A DNA stretch of 64,000 nucleotides from Axinella damicornis (Eukaryota; Porifera; Demospongiae; Axinellida; Axinellidae), in NCBI GenBank assembly GCA_963931865.1, contig OZ007517.1:186001-250000 (forward strand), written 5' to 3'. The notes beneath the pieces were generated by a model. That model did no database searches, was not told where the DNA came from, and saw only the letters and a program-made list of their open reading frames with translations. Both the position numbers and the translations under genes were made by a program. Positions 1-11,170 of the stretch are shown here, piece by piece; position 1 is the first letter of the stretch, and each line of letters opens with the position of its first letter.

Positions 1-1916
1 TGCTAGAAAACAAGACTTTCAACAATGAATTCAGAGAGCCACTAATTTCCCTCACCCAAGCCACAACAAAGTGGGAAGCCACGTGGCAGGGGAAACAGGA
101 AGATGACCTGCTACTACTCCTAATCAGGTTCAGAAAGAATGCCACTCCAGATGTGCACCAGGACACACACCAGAGACTTAATCAATTTTAAAATTGAGAG
201 CATCTGTCTGCATTCCATGGTGAAGCCTCACAGTCCTGGTGGGATGTTTTTGGCTAGTAGAACACTTGTAACAAGGACCTAAAACACTCCAGCCAACAGG
301 AATAAACAAAAGCACTTCCATGGCCAGACAATGGAGCTCGGGGAAGGGTATTCGTGAAACAAAGGTTTGTACTCCTGTAATAAAGTATGCAAGTGTGGCT
401 ACCTAGAGAGGACTGTTTGTCTCTGGGTGCACATCACACAAATGGTGCGACAGGAGGGGGCATGCTGCTGGTGGGAACGACCAGGAGGAATGCAGGAATA
501 GGAGAGCCGATGGGGTGTCAACTGCAACCAAGGAGTATCAGATTCCCCTCTGTGAATTGTAGTAGCAGAGACGTTTGCACTGGGTCACCTCCAAGCTAGC
601 TGAACTCCCTCCCTCCCCCCCCCCGGAGTGCTATACCAGAGACAGCCATGCAGGAAGCAGCACGTGAATGTTACTTTGGAAACATATTCAAGCCCCTCTA
701 TCAGCAGTCAGCAAGACCTCCTGAGATTTGAAGTTTGGTTTCCAAGAGATCAGCTCTGTCATCACTGTGAGTCAGCCATGACATCACACAATTAATAAGT
801 GCAGATTTTGCTCATTTTTGATAGCAATTGTAGCTTACAAAGAATGTCACTGGATTGAGGCATCTATGCTGGGAATGTTAGCGGAGTCGGAACCCCCGAG
901 ACTGTGACACTGTCATGAATATCATTTCCACATACCCGCTACAAAGTGCCTGGTCGAGTGGGGTGGTGAGGTTAAGTTAACCCTTTGTTCCCCAGCCCAC
1001 TCAAAGCCAGAGGAATGTGCAGGCAGCTATCAGGGGAGTGATTAGTCCGCAGTGAATGTCCTTAGAAGACAACCGAGATAAACTGGTCAACAGGTCTGTA
1101 TACCTACCCACAGTATAGAGCTCAAGCTGATCTGTCTAGATCCACAACAGGCTTGTCAACACGTGGGTACCGACAAACATGTCTTCCAGGATACAAATCC
1201 CATAGTTGTCTCTCTCTCCAAACACATGAATTAAACTCATAGTGAGTTGCTATAACGTTCCGTGCCCAGCCAAATTAGCTGCCTGGTCTTATCACAACTG
1301 TGTGCTCCGATCAGCCCATGAGAACATGCCGTATATGGACCAGTGATATACAGCCTCTCATCTTGGTCCTCAATCCCATTCCAGCATGGGACAGAAGACA
1401 AGCTAATATGATATAGTGTTGATAAGCAGCTGTTCCAACATCCTTTACCTAGTCCTGACTATAAAGGCATACAAACAATAAAGAGGTTAATTACTATGAC
1501 AACACAAGGGAATGTGAGTGAAAGAGGAGTAATTGCATTGGTACTAGATAAGACAAGACAGGCAGCCAAAGTGGCTGCTGGGCCTCAGGCCATCCTGCGA
1601 GAGGTGTGTATTCACACGATTTCAAAGTTGAGAGTACATACACTCTGAGGAGCTACACTCTCGGCTATCATTTCCTCCATCTAGTACTTTGACACATTCC
1701 TCACCACCCCCCTCCACACAGATTCTCCCCACCCCCCACCCCCTTCACACACTTCCTCCACACCCACAAAATCCCCCACTCCCCTTCACACACTTCTTCC
1801 TCGCCCCCTTCACACACATTCCTCCCACCCACACCCCTCCACACAGATTCTCCCCACCCCCTCCCCTTTCACACACTTCCTCCTCACCCCCTTCACACAC
1901 ATTCCTATAACCCCCC

Positions 1917-1951
<35 letters not shown>

Positions 1952-2361
1952 ACGCACACACACACACAAAAACACTCACACAGCCAATGGCCATCTCAGC
2001 ACAGTGTAGTGCAGCACTGGCTGGTAATAAAAAACACACATCACTCAAAGACGAGACGGAATAGGGGAAGATTTAAGACATCGCCGACTGCAAGCAACCC
2101 ACGCACGCACTAGCCTCGTACCCAGGCTCATTTCCTCATGAGAGGAACAGCCCAATGTGTGCACACAGGGCGGGACAAGGGCAGGGCTTACGACAGACTA
2201 ACTACAAATATCATCGGCAAAGAAGCCCTCCAGCGGACTTGTAGACTTCCACCTCCCTCACCCGGCTACATGCAGCAGCTATACTGACACACGCACAGAC
2301 CAGGAAATGCTCATAAGGACACAGACAGCCCACACGCACATGGACACACTGACAGACAGAC
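1..2361. other. Region with no assignable gene
   Basis: I found no exon here that I could tie to a protein family on either strand. The remaining C-terminal exons of the minus-strand TTC39-type gene should lie here or beyond the left edge, but none matched what I know of that family. The stretch near 1690-1975 is CA/C-rich simple sequence. A lone end of the small foldback family (tagcctcgtacccaggc) occurs at about 2113. Confidence 0.5.
1906..1975. repeat. Poly(C) run and CA repeat
   Basis: About 33 consecutive C residues run on the plus strand, followed by a CA microsatellite. It closes a longer C/CA-rich stretch from about 1690. The open frames through it are low-complexity artefacts. Confidence 0.9.
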
Positions 2362-5300
2362 CTATCACGACAGTGGCCAGGGAGTGGTAGAAGAGAAGGA
2401 ACGACGTGCACATGGGGCTGCGGAACGTCCCACTGGATGCCCCCCTGGTCAGTTCCTTGAGGCCAAGCTGCCGGTCGCCGGAGAAACCAATGAACTCCAG
2501 CAGCCGCAGGACCCGCCCCGGGAGGAGAGAGAGGAACTGGAGGAGGGAGGCGGGAGGAAACGATCAGAGGCAGAATACCACCAGCGCTATAGTGCTAGCT
2601 ACAAGGTCCACCTCTTGTAGTACACTGTCCAAACAAACCACACACACTGCTCAGCAGTTCTGCAGACACCACTTCTCACACACAGTGCATTATGACACAC
2701 ACAGAAACCAGCCAACGGCCACCTAGGTTGCACCTTAATCTGTGCTCCGTTGAACCTAGTCTGCGGTCCGTTGCACCTAGTCTGCGGTCACACCCAGTTC
2801 CCAGGAGTAAACAAGGCAGTCATATGGTGGACACAGAACCCTCTTCAAACCTACCAACGTTCTTCCTTTCACTCTTCTCAGAGGAGGAATATACTCACAC
2901 ACGTGAAGCACGGTCAGTCGGACACCAGTCACTCACACACACCAGTACAAACTGCACAGCAAGCACTCACAAGGTTGAAGCATCCGATCCCCATCCTCAC
3001 ACCCGTGGCAAAGTTTTGGTCTATCTCCAGACCTTCTTGCTCACACGTCACAAGCCACTGGAACAGCTGCCTGGATGNNNNNNNNNNNNNNNNNNNNNNN
3101 NNNNNNNNNNNNNNNNNNNNNNNNNNNNNNNNNNNNNNNNNNNNNNNNNNNNNNNNNNNNNNNNNNNNNNNNNNNNNNNNNNNNNNNNNNNNNNNNNNNN
3201 NNNNNNNNNNNNNNNNNNNNNNNNNNNNNNNNNNNNNNNNNNNNNNNNNNNNNNNNNNNNNNNNNNNNNNNNNNNNNGGAGGGGGGAGGGAGGGAGGGAG
3301 GGAGGGCGGGAGGGAGGGAGGGAGGGAGGGAGGGAGGGAGGGAGGGAGGGAGGGAGGGAGGGGCAGGTGTATTTGTGTTGGTATGCAAAGGCAGCAGGCC
3401 ACCCCACCTGTTGAGCACATGACCTATGTGTGCAGACACCACTGGCAACACACAAGGAGGTACCACGCTGGTGAGCTTACACAAGGCATTCCATCTTGTC
3501 CCACAATGGGTGCTATCAGCACCTGGAATGCAGGCAGTTGTGATAGACTATACCCCAGCCAGCTCACTGACTAGGGACACTTATTCAAATTTAATTGAAG
3601 TGACCTAATAATTCAGCTGACAACATCCCTATTCTTGCCCTTACAAGGAAGCTGTGGTTATACCAGGAACTATATATCAAGGAAGGAATCAGCATTGAAA
3701 TGTGAAAGTTCATTAGAGACGTTGATGTACTTCCATAAGCTGCCCATTGTCGTAGACATGGCAACAACAGAATCACCACCACAGCCTCGGTAACCACACC
3801 ACGACCAGGGCAACATCACTACAGCCATGCGGACACCTTTCAGAGCCATTCAGGCTAATAGGAGGACGCCTTTGCCTAGTAAAACCTTGGAAACCATAGC
3901 TTCATATAGGCTTCACAGTGAGGGTGCAACAGACTGACTTCAAGTGATTCCCTGACACAAGTTACAGAACCCATAATTTCATTGGGGTACGGAATTTGGA
4001 TTGGAATCTGGGGACGGACTTCACCGTGCAATCTGCTCATGTCTATTATAGCTAGAGTCTGAGACAGCCATTAGCTTCTCTCTCACACCACTCTATAGTA
4101 ATCTCTAGTAAACTAGTAATCTGTCTCCAGTAATCTACCATCTCCAGTAAACTAGTAATCTGTCTCCAGCAATCTACCATCTCCAGTAAACTAGTAATCT
4201 GTCTCCAGTAATCCCTCATCTCCAGTAAACTAGTAATCTGTCTCCAGTAATCTACCATCTCCAGTAAGGTGGTGGTCTCACTTGTAAAGACTGTAGCAGC
4301 TCCTAATTTTCAGAGCACCTTTGATGAAACTCATTAGGCTTTCATCCTAAGGGAGGGAGGAGGAGGAGGAGGAGGAGGTGCAGGAGGAGGTGGAGGAGGT
4401 GGTGGAGGAGGAGGAGGAGAAGGAAGGAGGGGAAGGAGGGGGGAGGGAGGAGGAGGAGGGGGAGGGAGGAGGAGGTGGAGGAGGAGGAGGAGGAGGAGGA
4501 GGAGGAGGAGGAGGAGGAGGAGGAGGGGGAGGGGGAGGAGGAGCAGGAGGAGGAGAAGGAGGAGGAGGAGGAGGAGGAGGAGGAGGAGGGGGGAGGGAGG
4601 AGGTGGAGGAGGAGGAGGGAGGGAGGAGGTGGTGGTGGAGGAGGAGGAGGAGGTGGAGGAGGAGGGAGGGAGGAGGTGGAGGAGGAGGAGGAGGTGGAGG
4701 AGGAGGAGGAGGAGGAGGAGGAGGAGGAGGAGGAGGAGGAGGAGAAGGAAGGAGGAGGAAGAGGTGAGGGGGAGGAGGAGGAGGGGGAGGAGGAGGAGGT
4801 TAAGGAATGATGATGATGATGAGGAGGAGGAGAGGAGGTTGAGGGGGAGGAGGAGAAGGAGGAAGATAGGGGCGAGGAAGAGGAGGAAGAAGAGAAGGAA
4901 GAGGGAGGGAGTGACATACCCCTAGGAACGTTAGCATGGAGAGCAGAAGGTTGCCTTCAGCATAGAGGATCTCAGCCTGTAGTTCTCCTGTGGAACAGTG
5001 AGGGATAGACGGGTCAGGAGGCACCCTCATTTTCAGGTGCTGACCACAAGATATTCAACTGTGTATGACTGTATGTAGCCGCTACAAATACAAAGACAGT
5101 CTCCAATTCGGGAGCTGAAAACTGTTTCATGCTTGAGTTATATGGGCTCAAAGTTGGAACATTTATCGATGCCAGGACTGCTCTCCTCTCACCCGTCGTA
5201 TAGCTGTCCATCCTCTGCCCAAACACCCATCCCGAGAGGGACTCTATCAGTCTTCTGTCCTTGCGCCGCCTGGAAGCACAAGACACAAATGAGAAGCGAG

Positions 5301-7552
5301 TCAGTGCTACCATCAGTACACCACGAGCGGCACCGTCGCTCCTACTCACAGATTGCAGAGGGTGACTGCATCAGTCATTGTGGTGGCGGCCAGCTCTATA
5401 CTGTCCTGTAGGACAACACAGAGAAGAGAAACACATAGCCAGGGGGAGAGGCTGGGAGAGGTGGCCTAGGAGGAGGGGGAGGGGCTGGTAGAGGTGGCCA
5501 AGCTGGAGGGGGAGGGGCTGGGAGAGGTGGCCTAGCAGGAGGGGGAGGGGCTGGTAGAGGTGGCCTAGCAGGACGGGGAGGGGCTGGTAGAGGTGGCCTA
5601 GCAGGAGGGGGAGGAGCTGGTAGAGGTGGCCTAACTGGAGGGGGAGGGGCTGGTAGAGGTGGAGGGGGAGGGGCTGGTAGAGGTGGTCTAGCAGGAGGGT
5701 GAGGCGCTGGTAGAGGTGGCCTAGCAGGAGGGGGAGGAGCTGGTAGAGGTGGCCTAGCAGGATGGGGAGGGGCTGGTAGAAGTGGCCTAGCAGGAGGGTG
5801 AGGCGCTGGTAGAGGTGGCCTAGCAGGAGGGGGAGGGGCTGGTAGAGGTGGAGGGGGAGGGGCTGGTAGAGGTGGCCTAGCTGGAGGGAGGGGCTGGTAG
5901 AGGTGGCCTAGCAGGATGGGGAGGGGCTGGTAGAGGTGGTCTAGCAGGAGGGTGAGGCGCTGGTAGAGGTGGCCTAGCAGGAGGGGGAGGAGCTGGTAGA
6001 GGTGGCCTAGCAGGATGGGGAGGGGCTGGTAGAAGTGGCCTAGCAGGAGGGTGAGGCGCTGGTAGAGGTGGCCTAGCTGGAGGGGGAGGAGCTGGTAGAG
6101 GTGGCCTAGCTGGAGGGGGAGGGGTTAGTAGAGGTGGCCTAGCAGGAAGGGGAGGCGCTGGTAGAGGAGGCCTAGAAGGAGGGGGGCAGGCTGGTAGAGG
6201 TGGCCTAGCTGGAGGGGGAGGGGTTGGTAGAGGTAGCCAAGCTGGAGGGGAAGGGGCTGGTAGAGGAGGCCTAGCTGGAGGTGGAGGGGCTGGTAGAGGT
6301 GGGATGGAGGGAAGGGGCTGGTAGAAGCGGGGTGGAGGGGGAGGGGCTGGTAGAAGCGGGATGGAGGGGGAGGGGGAGGGGGTGGTAGAAGCGGGATGGA
6401 GGGGGAGGGGCTAGGATAGATAGACTGGTACATGGTACAGGTGAGCCAGGTGAGGGGGAGGGGCTGGTAGAAGCAGGGTGGAGGGGAGGGAAAGACTGGT
6501 TGGTACATGGTACAGGAGACAGAGGAGGGGCTGGTGGGTGGGACGGGTAACGCACAGGTTCCATGCTGAAGACAGCCTGAAGGAAGACGATGGAGGCGTG
6601 GCCCACAGCGTGGTACATGCTGACATCTGCCCTGCAAGAACCACATACACATGCAATTCACTGTCAGGCATGTTGGCACAAACCACAGAAACAGAGTGTG
6701 GTAAGGATATGCTGACATAAAATAACCACAAGACGCAGTAAAGGATTTTCATTGGAGGTACTATAATTATTTCAGTTGAGCGAACTACTTTACTGATTGC
6801 TGGCAGTTAATTGTTCTCCATTCCGCTGTTTACTGATCTGCATTTCAATAGCATGCCTCCAGTGACAATGGCTGCCGCTCACTGGTCAGTGCTAACAAGG
6901 TATGCACAATGGTCTATAGCCTCGTTCCCACGCAGCTTGGGAGTGAGGCTAAAGGGTCGAGTGCAGTATCACAAAAACCCAGCATTTGAAAGCAGGTTAG
7001 TCCGGCCTTCAATTGAGCACTCCCACCACTGACTGTGGCTTGAGCAATGCCTCCGCCTTGTGGAATTCATTGTTGTTGATGAGCTCCACGGCCGTGCTGA
7101 GGTCATCCAGCCCCACGGCATCTATGTCACTGTGTGTGTGAGGGTGTGCACGTGTGAATGTGTGAGGGTGTGTGTGTGAGGGTGTGTATTTGTGTGGTGT
7201 GCATGTGTGTGAGCGGGTGCATGAGTCTCGTGGCTATTTGCGAAGTTGAAAGCTTTGTTTTGAAATCTAAACAACGTATACTAACAATGGTATAGCACTA
7301 CACACACCAGAAACAATCGCTGCTTCCTGTGCAACAGTTGCATGGGTGTGTGTCACCACACGACATTCGATACCTTAGGTTGTGTTTCGCTGCAGCTCCC
7401 TGAAACGTGGCTGATGCATCCTCATACTGTGCATGGGGAGAGAGAGATGACCAGAAATTCAAACACCCCTCTCTCACCACTGCTGCTGCCCTAACCTCCG
7501 CACTGTCCGAGTTACTACTGCTGGGGCCATCCTCCACCGGGACACTGCTCAT
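2362..7552 (-). CDS. TTC39: TTC39-type tetratricopeptide repeat protein, 3' part missing
   Basis: Spliced minus-strand gene recognised exon by exon. Exon 1 (7552-7478) starts MSSVPVEDG. Exon 2 (about 7430) carries YEDASATFQG. Exon 3 (about 7130-7030) carries GLDDLSTAVELINNNEFHKA. Exon 4 (about 6640-6550) has SMYHAVGHASIVFLQAVFS. Further exons lie near 5405-5350, 5270-5195 and 4995-4921 (ELQAEILYAEGNLLL), at 3039-2971 (GVRMGIGCFNL) and at 2536-2362 (LLPGRVLRLLEFIGFSGD). These match the N-terminal half of the TTC39A/B/C family in order, and the junction phases I checked agree. The family has C-terminal TPRs, whose exons I could not find. At least one exon between 4920 and 3040 is also unseen and may lie in the assembly gap. 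TTC39 proteins are poorly characterised; TTC39B is linked to LXR turnover and lipid metabolism. The gene is head-to-head with RBM19. Confidence 0.85.
3078..3277. other. Assembly gap, 200 N
   Basis: Exactly 200 undetermined bases, flanked on the right by a GGGA repeat. A TTC39 exon may be hidden here, because the protein segment between the exons at 4921 and 3039 is incomplete. Confidence 0.99.
3278..3363. repeat. (GGGA)n microsatellite beside the gap
   Basis: Near-pure GGGA repeat that continues from the assembly gap. In the sense of the minus-strand TTC39 gene it is a CCCT tract a short distance upstream of the splice acceptor at 3040. Confidence 0.95.
4100..4265. repeat. Minisatellite, unit about 53 bp
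   Basis: About three to four copies of a unit containing gtaatctgtctccagtaatc and ccatctccagtaaactagta, inside a TTC39 intron. Confidence 0.85.
4354..4915. repeat. (GGA)n purine microsatellite
   Basis: About 560 bp of nearly pure GGA/GGGA repeat, lying directly after the donor of the TTC39 exon at 4921. In the sense strand of TTC39 it is a TCC tract. The long Gly/Glu and Ser/Pro open frames across it are not genes. Confidence 0.95.
5449..6530. repeat. 33-bp minisatellite, about 1.1 kb
   Basis: More than 25 imperfect copies of a roughly 33-bp unit (ctggtagaggtggcctagca followed by a G-rich tail). It fills the TTC39 intron between the exons at about 6550 and 5405. The Pro/Ser-rich open frame on the minus strand fuses the real exon with this repeat. 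Confidence 0.92.
6917..6951. mobile_element. Tiny foldback element
   Basis: A 35-bp inverted repeat beginning tagcctcgttccca and ending tgggagtgaggcta. It has the termini of the foldback family seen across the window. No clear target duplication remains. Confidence 0.6.
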
Positions 7553-8363
7553 ACTGTAGTGTGTGGGTGGTACCAGGGTCCTAATTCTCAATGAGGTCCA
7601 TACATTTCTAAGTTAACTGGTAAGGGATTTCCCGGTAACAGTAAGACACTTGTAAGTCAACCCTTTTACCGCTAAGTAGTAAACACCTTTCGATTACAAT
7701 ATGGACAACTACTTGACTTGCTTAATCAATATTCTGTACAGATTGAAGGGATGCTCACATTTAATGATCATATTCATTTTATACTCACGATGCACTACCA
7801 CTTTTGTACATGTATGTGTGATGGCCCCCACGGGCTCAGCATTCTGTCAATTAAATCATCAGGCTGGCACGCTGCACTTAATGCATTTAGGGGAGATCAG
7901 CATCAGGTCAGTCACAGATCTATCCCTTCAATACATTGATTTCATGACCTTTTAGTGAACACTACCTCACATCTGCCGGCTCTGCAGACTTACTCAGCAT
8001 GTCTGCTGTGTAATGCTTGCTGTATTCGTCCTTCCCCCTCCCGACCAGCAGGCTAGCTGGCTACCTAATGTAATTGACATAACCTTCATCCGTACCCACT
8101 CACCTGAATAAGTTCCCAGCAAATTGTGTTTACGCTGTGGTTTACGATGGCAAGTCCATCTCCGTATATCGCATGTGGGCGTTGTCAAATCACGTGTCCA
8201 AACAAACGGCCACGTGGTGATACGTGAATGCACTGAATGAGTGCTCATGTTGTTTGAGGACCTGGTAAGGAACCCAGGACCTGCAGTCTTGTATGTGTCA
8301 CCCGCTGGTTTCCATGACTCATGCAGTGTCCCCTGCTTCCTCCCCCGTAGGCTAGCTCCCACG
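7553..8363. promoter_or_regulatory. Shared 5' region of TTC39 and RBM19
   Basis: The start codons of TTC39 (minus) and RBM19 (plus) face each other across 811 bp, so both promoters must lie here. The RBM19-proximal part holds an apparent 86-bp 5'UTR intron (8265-8350; donor G|GTAAGG, acceptor CCGTAG). I see no TATA box in a convincing position. Confidence 0.6.
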
Positions 8364-11114
8364 ATGTCCCGCATCATTGTGAAGAATCTTCCCTCCAGGG
8401 TAAAGGAGACACGACTGAGGGAGTTGTTCTCCCAGTGTGGAGAAGTGACTGATGTCAAACTCATGAAGACACGCTCTGGAGCCTTCCGGAGGTTTGGTTT
8501 TGTAGGGTATGTGTCTGAGTCTCAGGCCAAAGCAGCCGTGCAGCACTTCAACAAGACCTTCATTGACGCCTCGAGGATCATGGTGGAGGAAGCAAAGCCG
8601 TACGGTGATGTGTCACTCACCAGGCCCTGGAGCAAGTACTCCAGTGGTAGTTCGGCATACCTGAAGCGGGAGAAGAAGCATAAAGAAACAGAGGGATCAA
8701 AAACGGAGGAGGGAGAGGGACTGGAAAGGAAGCAGCAGGGGCTGAACCAGCAGTTGCACAAGTCCAAACTTTCAGAGATGCTGGGCGACTATTACAATCT
8801 TGAATCTGATCCTCAGTTCCAGGAATTTCTGGAGGCGCACAAACACAAGAGTAAGGTGCAGACATGGGCTGACAGTTCTGGTGTTGGGAAGGGGGAAATA
8901 TTCCCTGCCCAGATGAAGAAGGTGGTGGCTTCCTCACTTAAGAATGTAAAGTCAGGGGAGGCAAGAGGGAAGGAAAGGACTGTGGTGGGAAGCAGTGCAG
9001 AAACAGACTCCGAGAGTGAGGAAATGAGCGTAGATGAGGGCCCAAGCAAGGACTCGGCATCTGCTCATGGTACAAGTGACATGCAGTACCTTCGATCAAA
9101 GATCATGGCAACGGTTGAGAAGGAATCCAGCTCAGAGGAGGATGATAGCGACTCAAGTGGGAAGGAGGAAGATCCTGAGGAAGAGGAGGGGAGCGACAAA
9201 GAAGAGCAGAAAAGCCTTTCTACCACCCCCTTCACCATCAAGATGCTAGGCCTGCCCTTCAGAGCAAAGGAGGAAGATGTTCGTGTGTTCTTCCACCCTA
9301 TTAGTGTAGCTGCGGTTCGGTTCACATCTGACAACCAGGGGCGGCCTACAGGACGGGCGTACGCAGACTTCAGGAGTGAAGCAGACCTCAAGAGTGCCCT
9401 CAGAAGAGACAGGGACTGCATTGGCAGGAGGTACATTGAGCTGTTCACAGACGAGGGTCCTCAGGGTTGCAAGCCATCTGAGAGGGAGGCAGAGCAGCTG
9501 AAGCCATGGGAGCTCAGGGCTGCATCGTCTAGCAGTGCCATGGACGAGGGTATTGCTGAGTCGGGAAGACTGTTTGTGCGGAACTTACCCTTCACCTCGA
9601 CTGAAGAGCACCTCACCGAACTGTTTGGCACATTTGGTCCCCTCACGGAGGTGACTACACCTCTGGACAAGAACACCAACAAGCCAACGGGTTTGGCGTT
9701 TGTCACATTCATGCTCCCAGAACATGCAGTGAAGGCGTACAATGCTCTGGATGGTCAGATCTTCCAGGGACGACTGATGCACATCCTTCCAGCCAAAGTG
9801 AGGCAAGGCAAGGAGGATACAATGTCATCCAGCACCCCAGCTAGGACTAGTGGTTCATACAAGAAGCAGAAAGAAGGAAGGATGAAGTCGCAGGCTGGGA
9901 GTGGCCACGACTGGAACTCTCTCTTCCTCGGGGCTAACGCTGTGGTGGATGCCATAGCCGAACGCTACTCCACAGAAAAGAGTGCCATCTTGGATCCTGA
10001 GTCCTCCCACTCTGCTGCCGTGCGGATGGCACTTGGGGAGACACAGCTGGTGAGTGAGACAAGGGAATTCCTCACGTCACAGGGAGTCGTGCTGGATGTC
10101 TTTCAGCAGAGCCAACCAAAGCGAAGCAAGACAGTGATCCTCGCCAAAAATCTACCTTTTGGAACAGAAGTTGCCGAACTGCACAAGCTTTTTTCTCCCT
10201 TTGGTTCTCTAAATCGGATCATTCTCCCTCCTGCTGGTATCTCAGCCCTTGTGGAGTTTCTGGAGTCGACTCATGCCAAGACGGCCTTCAAAAAGCTGGC
10301 ATACACAAAGTTCAAGCATCTTCCCTTGTACCTGGAGTGGGCCCCTCTAGGGGTGGTGGATGGACAGGTGAAGAAAGCGGCTGAGAGGGAGGAGGTGCTG
10401 GAGGAAACAGCAGATGAACATTCTACTGTGTTCGTGAAAAATCTCAACTTTTCAACCAATGAAGAGTCACTTCGGAATCTGTTTTCCAAAGTTGGCAAAG
10501 CCAGGAGTGTCAGTGTGGCTAGGAAGTGTAACATGAAGGACCCGGCACACCCACTGTCGATGGGGTTTGGGTTCGTTGAGTACGCCAGCCACAGCGTGGC
10601 ACTGAAGGCCATCAAACGTCTTCAGCACTGCGAGTTGGATGGACACAAGCTTGAGCTAAAACTCTCCCACCGTGAAGTACCCAGTTCCACACAGACAACA
10701 AAAACATCTAAACAACCAACAAAACAGAAGTCAGCCAAAATTCTTGTGAGGAACATTCCCTTTGAGGCCAGCAACAAGGAGGTGAAGGAGCTGTTCCGCA
10801 CTTTCGGGGAGCTGAAGACTGTCCGTCTGCCCAAGAAGTTTAGTGCCAGGGGTGAGCATCGTGGGTTTGGGTTCGTGGAGTTTGCAACAAAGGAGGGAGC
10901 TAGGCAAGCCTTTGAGGCCCTCTGCCACAGCACCCATCTGTATGGGCGTCGGCTGGTCCTGGAGTGGGCGGATGAGGGGGATAGTGTCGAGGCCATCAGG
11001 AAGAGAACAGCTGAGCACTTCCATGGACTCAGAGTGCCATCATCAAAGAGGACAAAGATGGAGGACGTTCTCTCCATGGGAGGCAACTCCTGGACACAAA
11101 GGGAGGGGGACTAA
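8364..11114 (+). CDS. RBM19: RBM19/MRD1, six-RRM ribosome biogenesis factor
   Basis: One uninterrupted coding exon of 916 residues; vertebrate RBM19 is about 960. RBM19 (Mrd1 in yeast) acts in the nucleolus in pre-rRNA processing for the small subunit. Six RRMs are visible, starting near residues 2 (IIVKNLP), 288 (FTIKMLGLPF), 401 (RLFVRNLPF), 588 (VILAKNLPF), 686 (TVFVKNLNF) and 790 (KILVRNIPF). RNP1-type motifs include RFGFVGYV, GFGFVEYA and GFGFVEFA. A long acidic Ser/Glu linker lies between RRM1 and RRM2. I chose the ATG at 8364 because RRM1 begins immediately after it and a splice acceptor (CCGTAG at 8350) lies just upstream. An in-frame ATG at 8241 would read across that apparent UTR intron. 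The lack of coding introns is unusual beside intron-rich neighbours. The 3' end is 56 bp from that of ELMOD. Confidence 0.95.
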   Translation: MSRIIVKNLPSRVKETRLRELFSQCGEVTDVKLMKTRSGAFRRFGFVGYVSESQAKAAVQHFNKTFIDASRIMVEEAKPYGDVSLTRPWSKYSSGSSAYLKREKKHKETEGSKTEEGEGLERKQQGLNQQLHKSKLSEMLGDYYNLESDPQFQEFLEAHKHKSKVQTWADSSGVGKGEIFPAQMKKVVASSLKNVKSGEARGKERTVVGSSAETDSESEEMSVDEGPSKDSASAHGTSDMQYLRSKIMATVEKESSSEEDDSDSSGKEEDPEEEEGSDKEEQKSLSTTPFTIKMLGLPFRAKEEDVRVFFHPISVAAVRFTSDNQGRPTGRAYADFRSEADLKSALRRDRDCIGRRYIELFTDEGPQGCKPSEREAEQLKPWELRAASSSSAMDEGIAESGRLFVRNLPFTSTEEHLTELFGTFGPLTEVTTPLDKNTNKPTGLAFVTFMLPEHAVKAYNALDGQIFQGRLMHILPAKVRQGKEDTMSSSTPARTSGSYKKQKEGRMKSQAGSGHDWNSLFLGANAVVDAIAERYSTEKSAILDPESSHSAAVRMALGETQLVSETREFLTSQGVVLDVFQQSQPKRSKTVILAKNLPFGTEVAELHKLFSPFGSLNRIILPPAGISALVEFLESTHAKTAFKKLAYTKFKHLPLYLEWAPLGVVDGQVKKAAEREEVLEETADEHSTVFVKNLNFSTNEESLRNLFSKVGKARSVSVARKCNMKDPAHPLSMGFGFVEYASHSVALKAIKRLQHCELDGHKLELKLSHREVPSSTQTTKTSKQPTKQKSAKILVRNIPFEASNKEVKELFRTFGELKTVRLPKKFSARGEHRGFGFVEFATKEGARQAFEALCHSTHLYGRRLVLEWADEGDSVEAIRKRTAEHFHGLRVPSSKRTKMEDVLSMGGNSWTQREGD

Positions 11115-11170
11115 TATCACACACAATCTCACGATGTTCCATGTCACAACAACATGTATGCAGTATACTG

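Noticed and set aside
4342..4925. Gly-, Glu-, Arg- or Ser/Pro-rich open frames
   Set aside because: Translation of a GGA microsatellite in an intron; no conserved protein.
8241..8363. An upstream in-frame ATG adding 41 residues to RBM19
   Set aside because: The added sequence spans an apparent GT-AG intron (8265-8350) and RRM1 starts right after the ATG at 8364.
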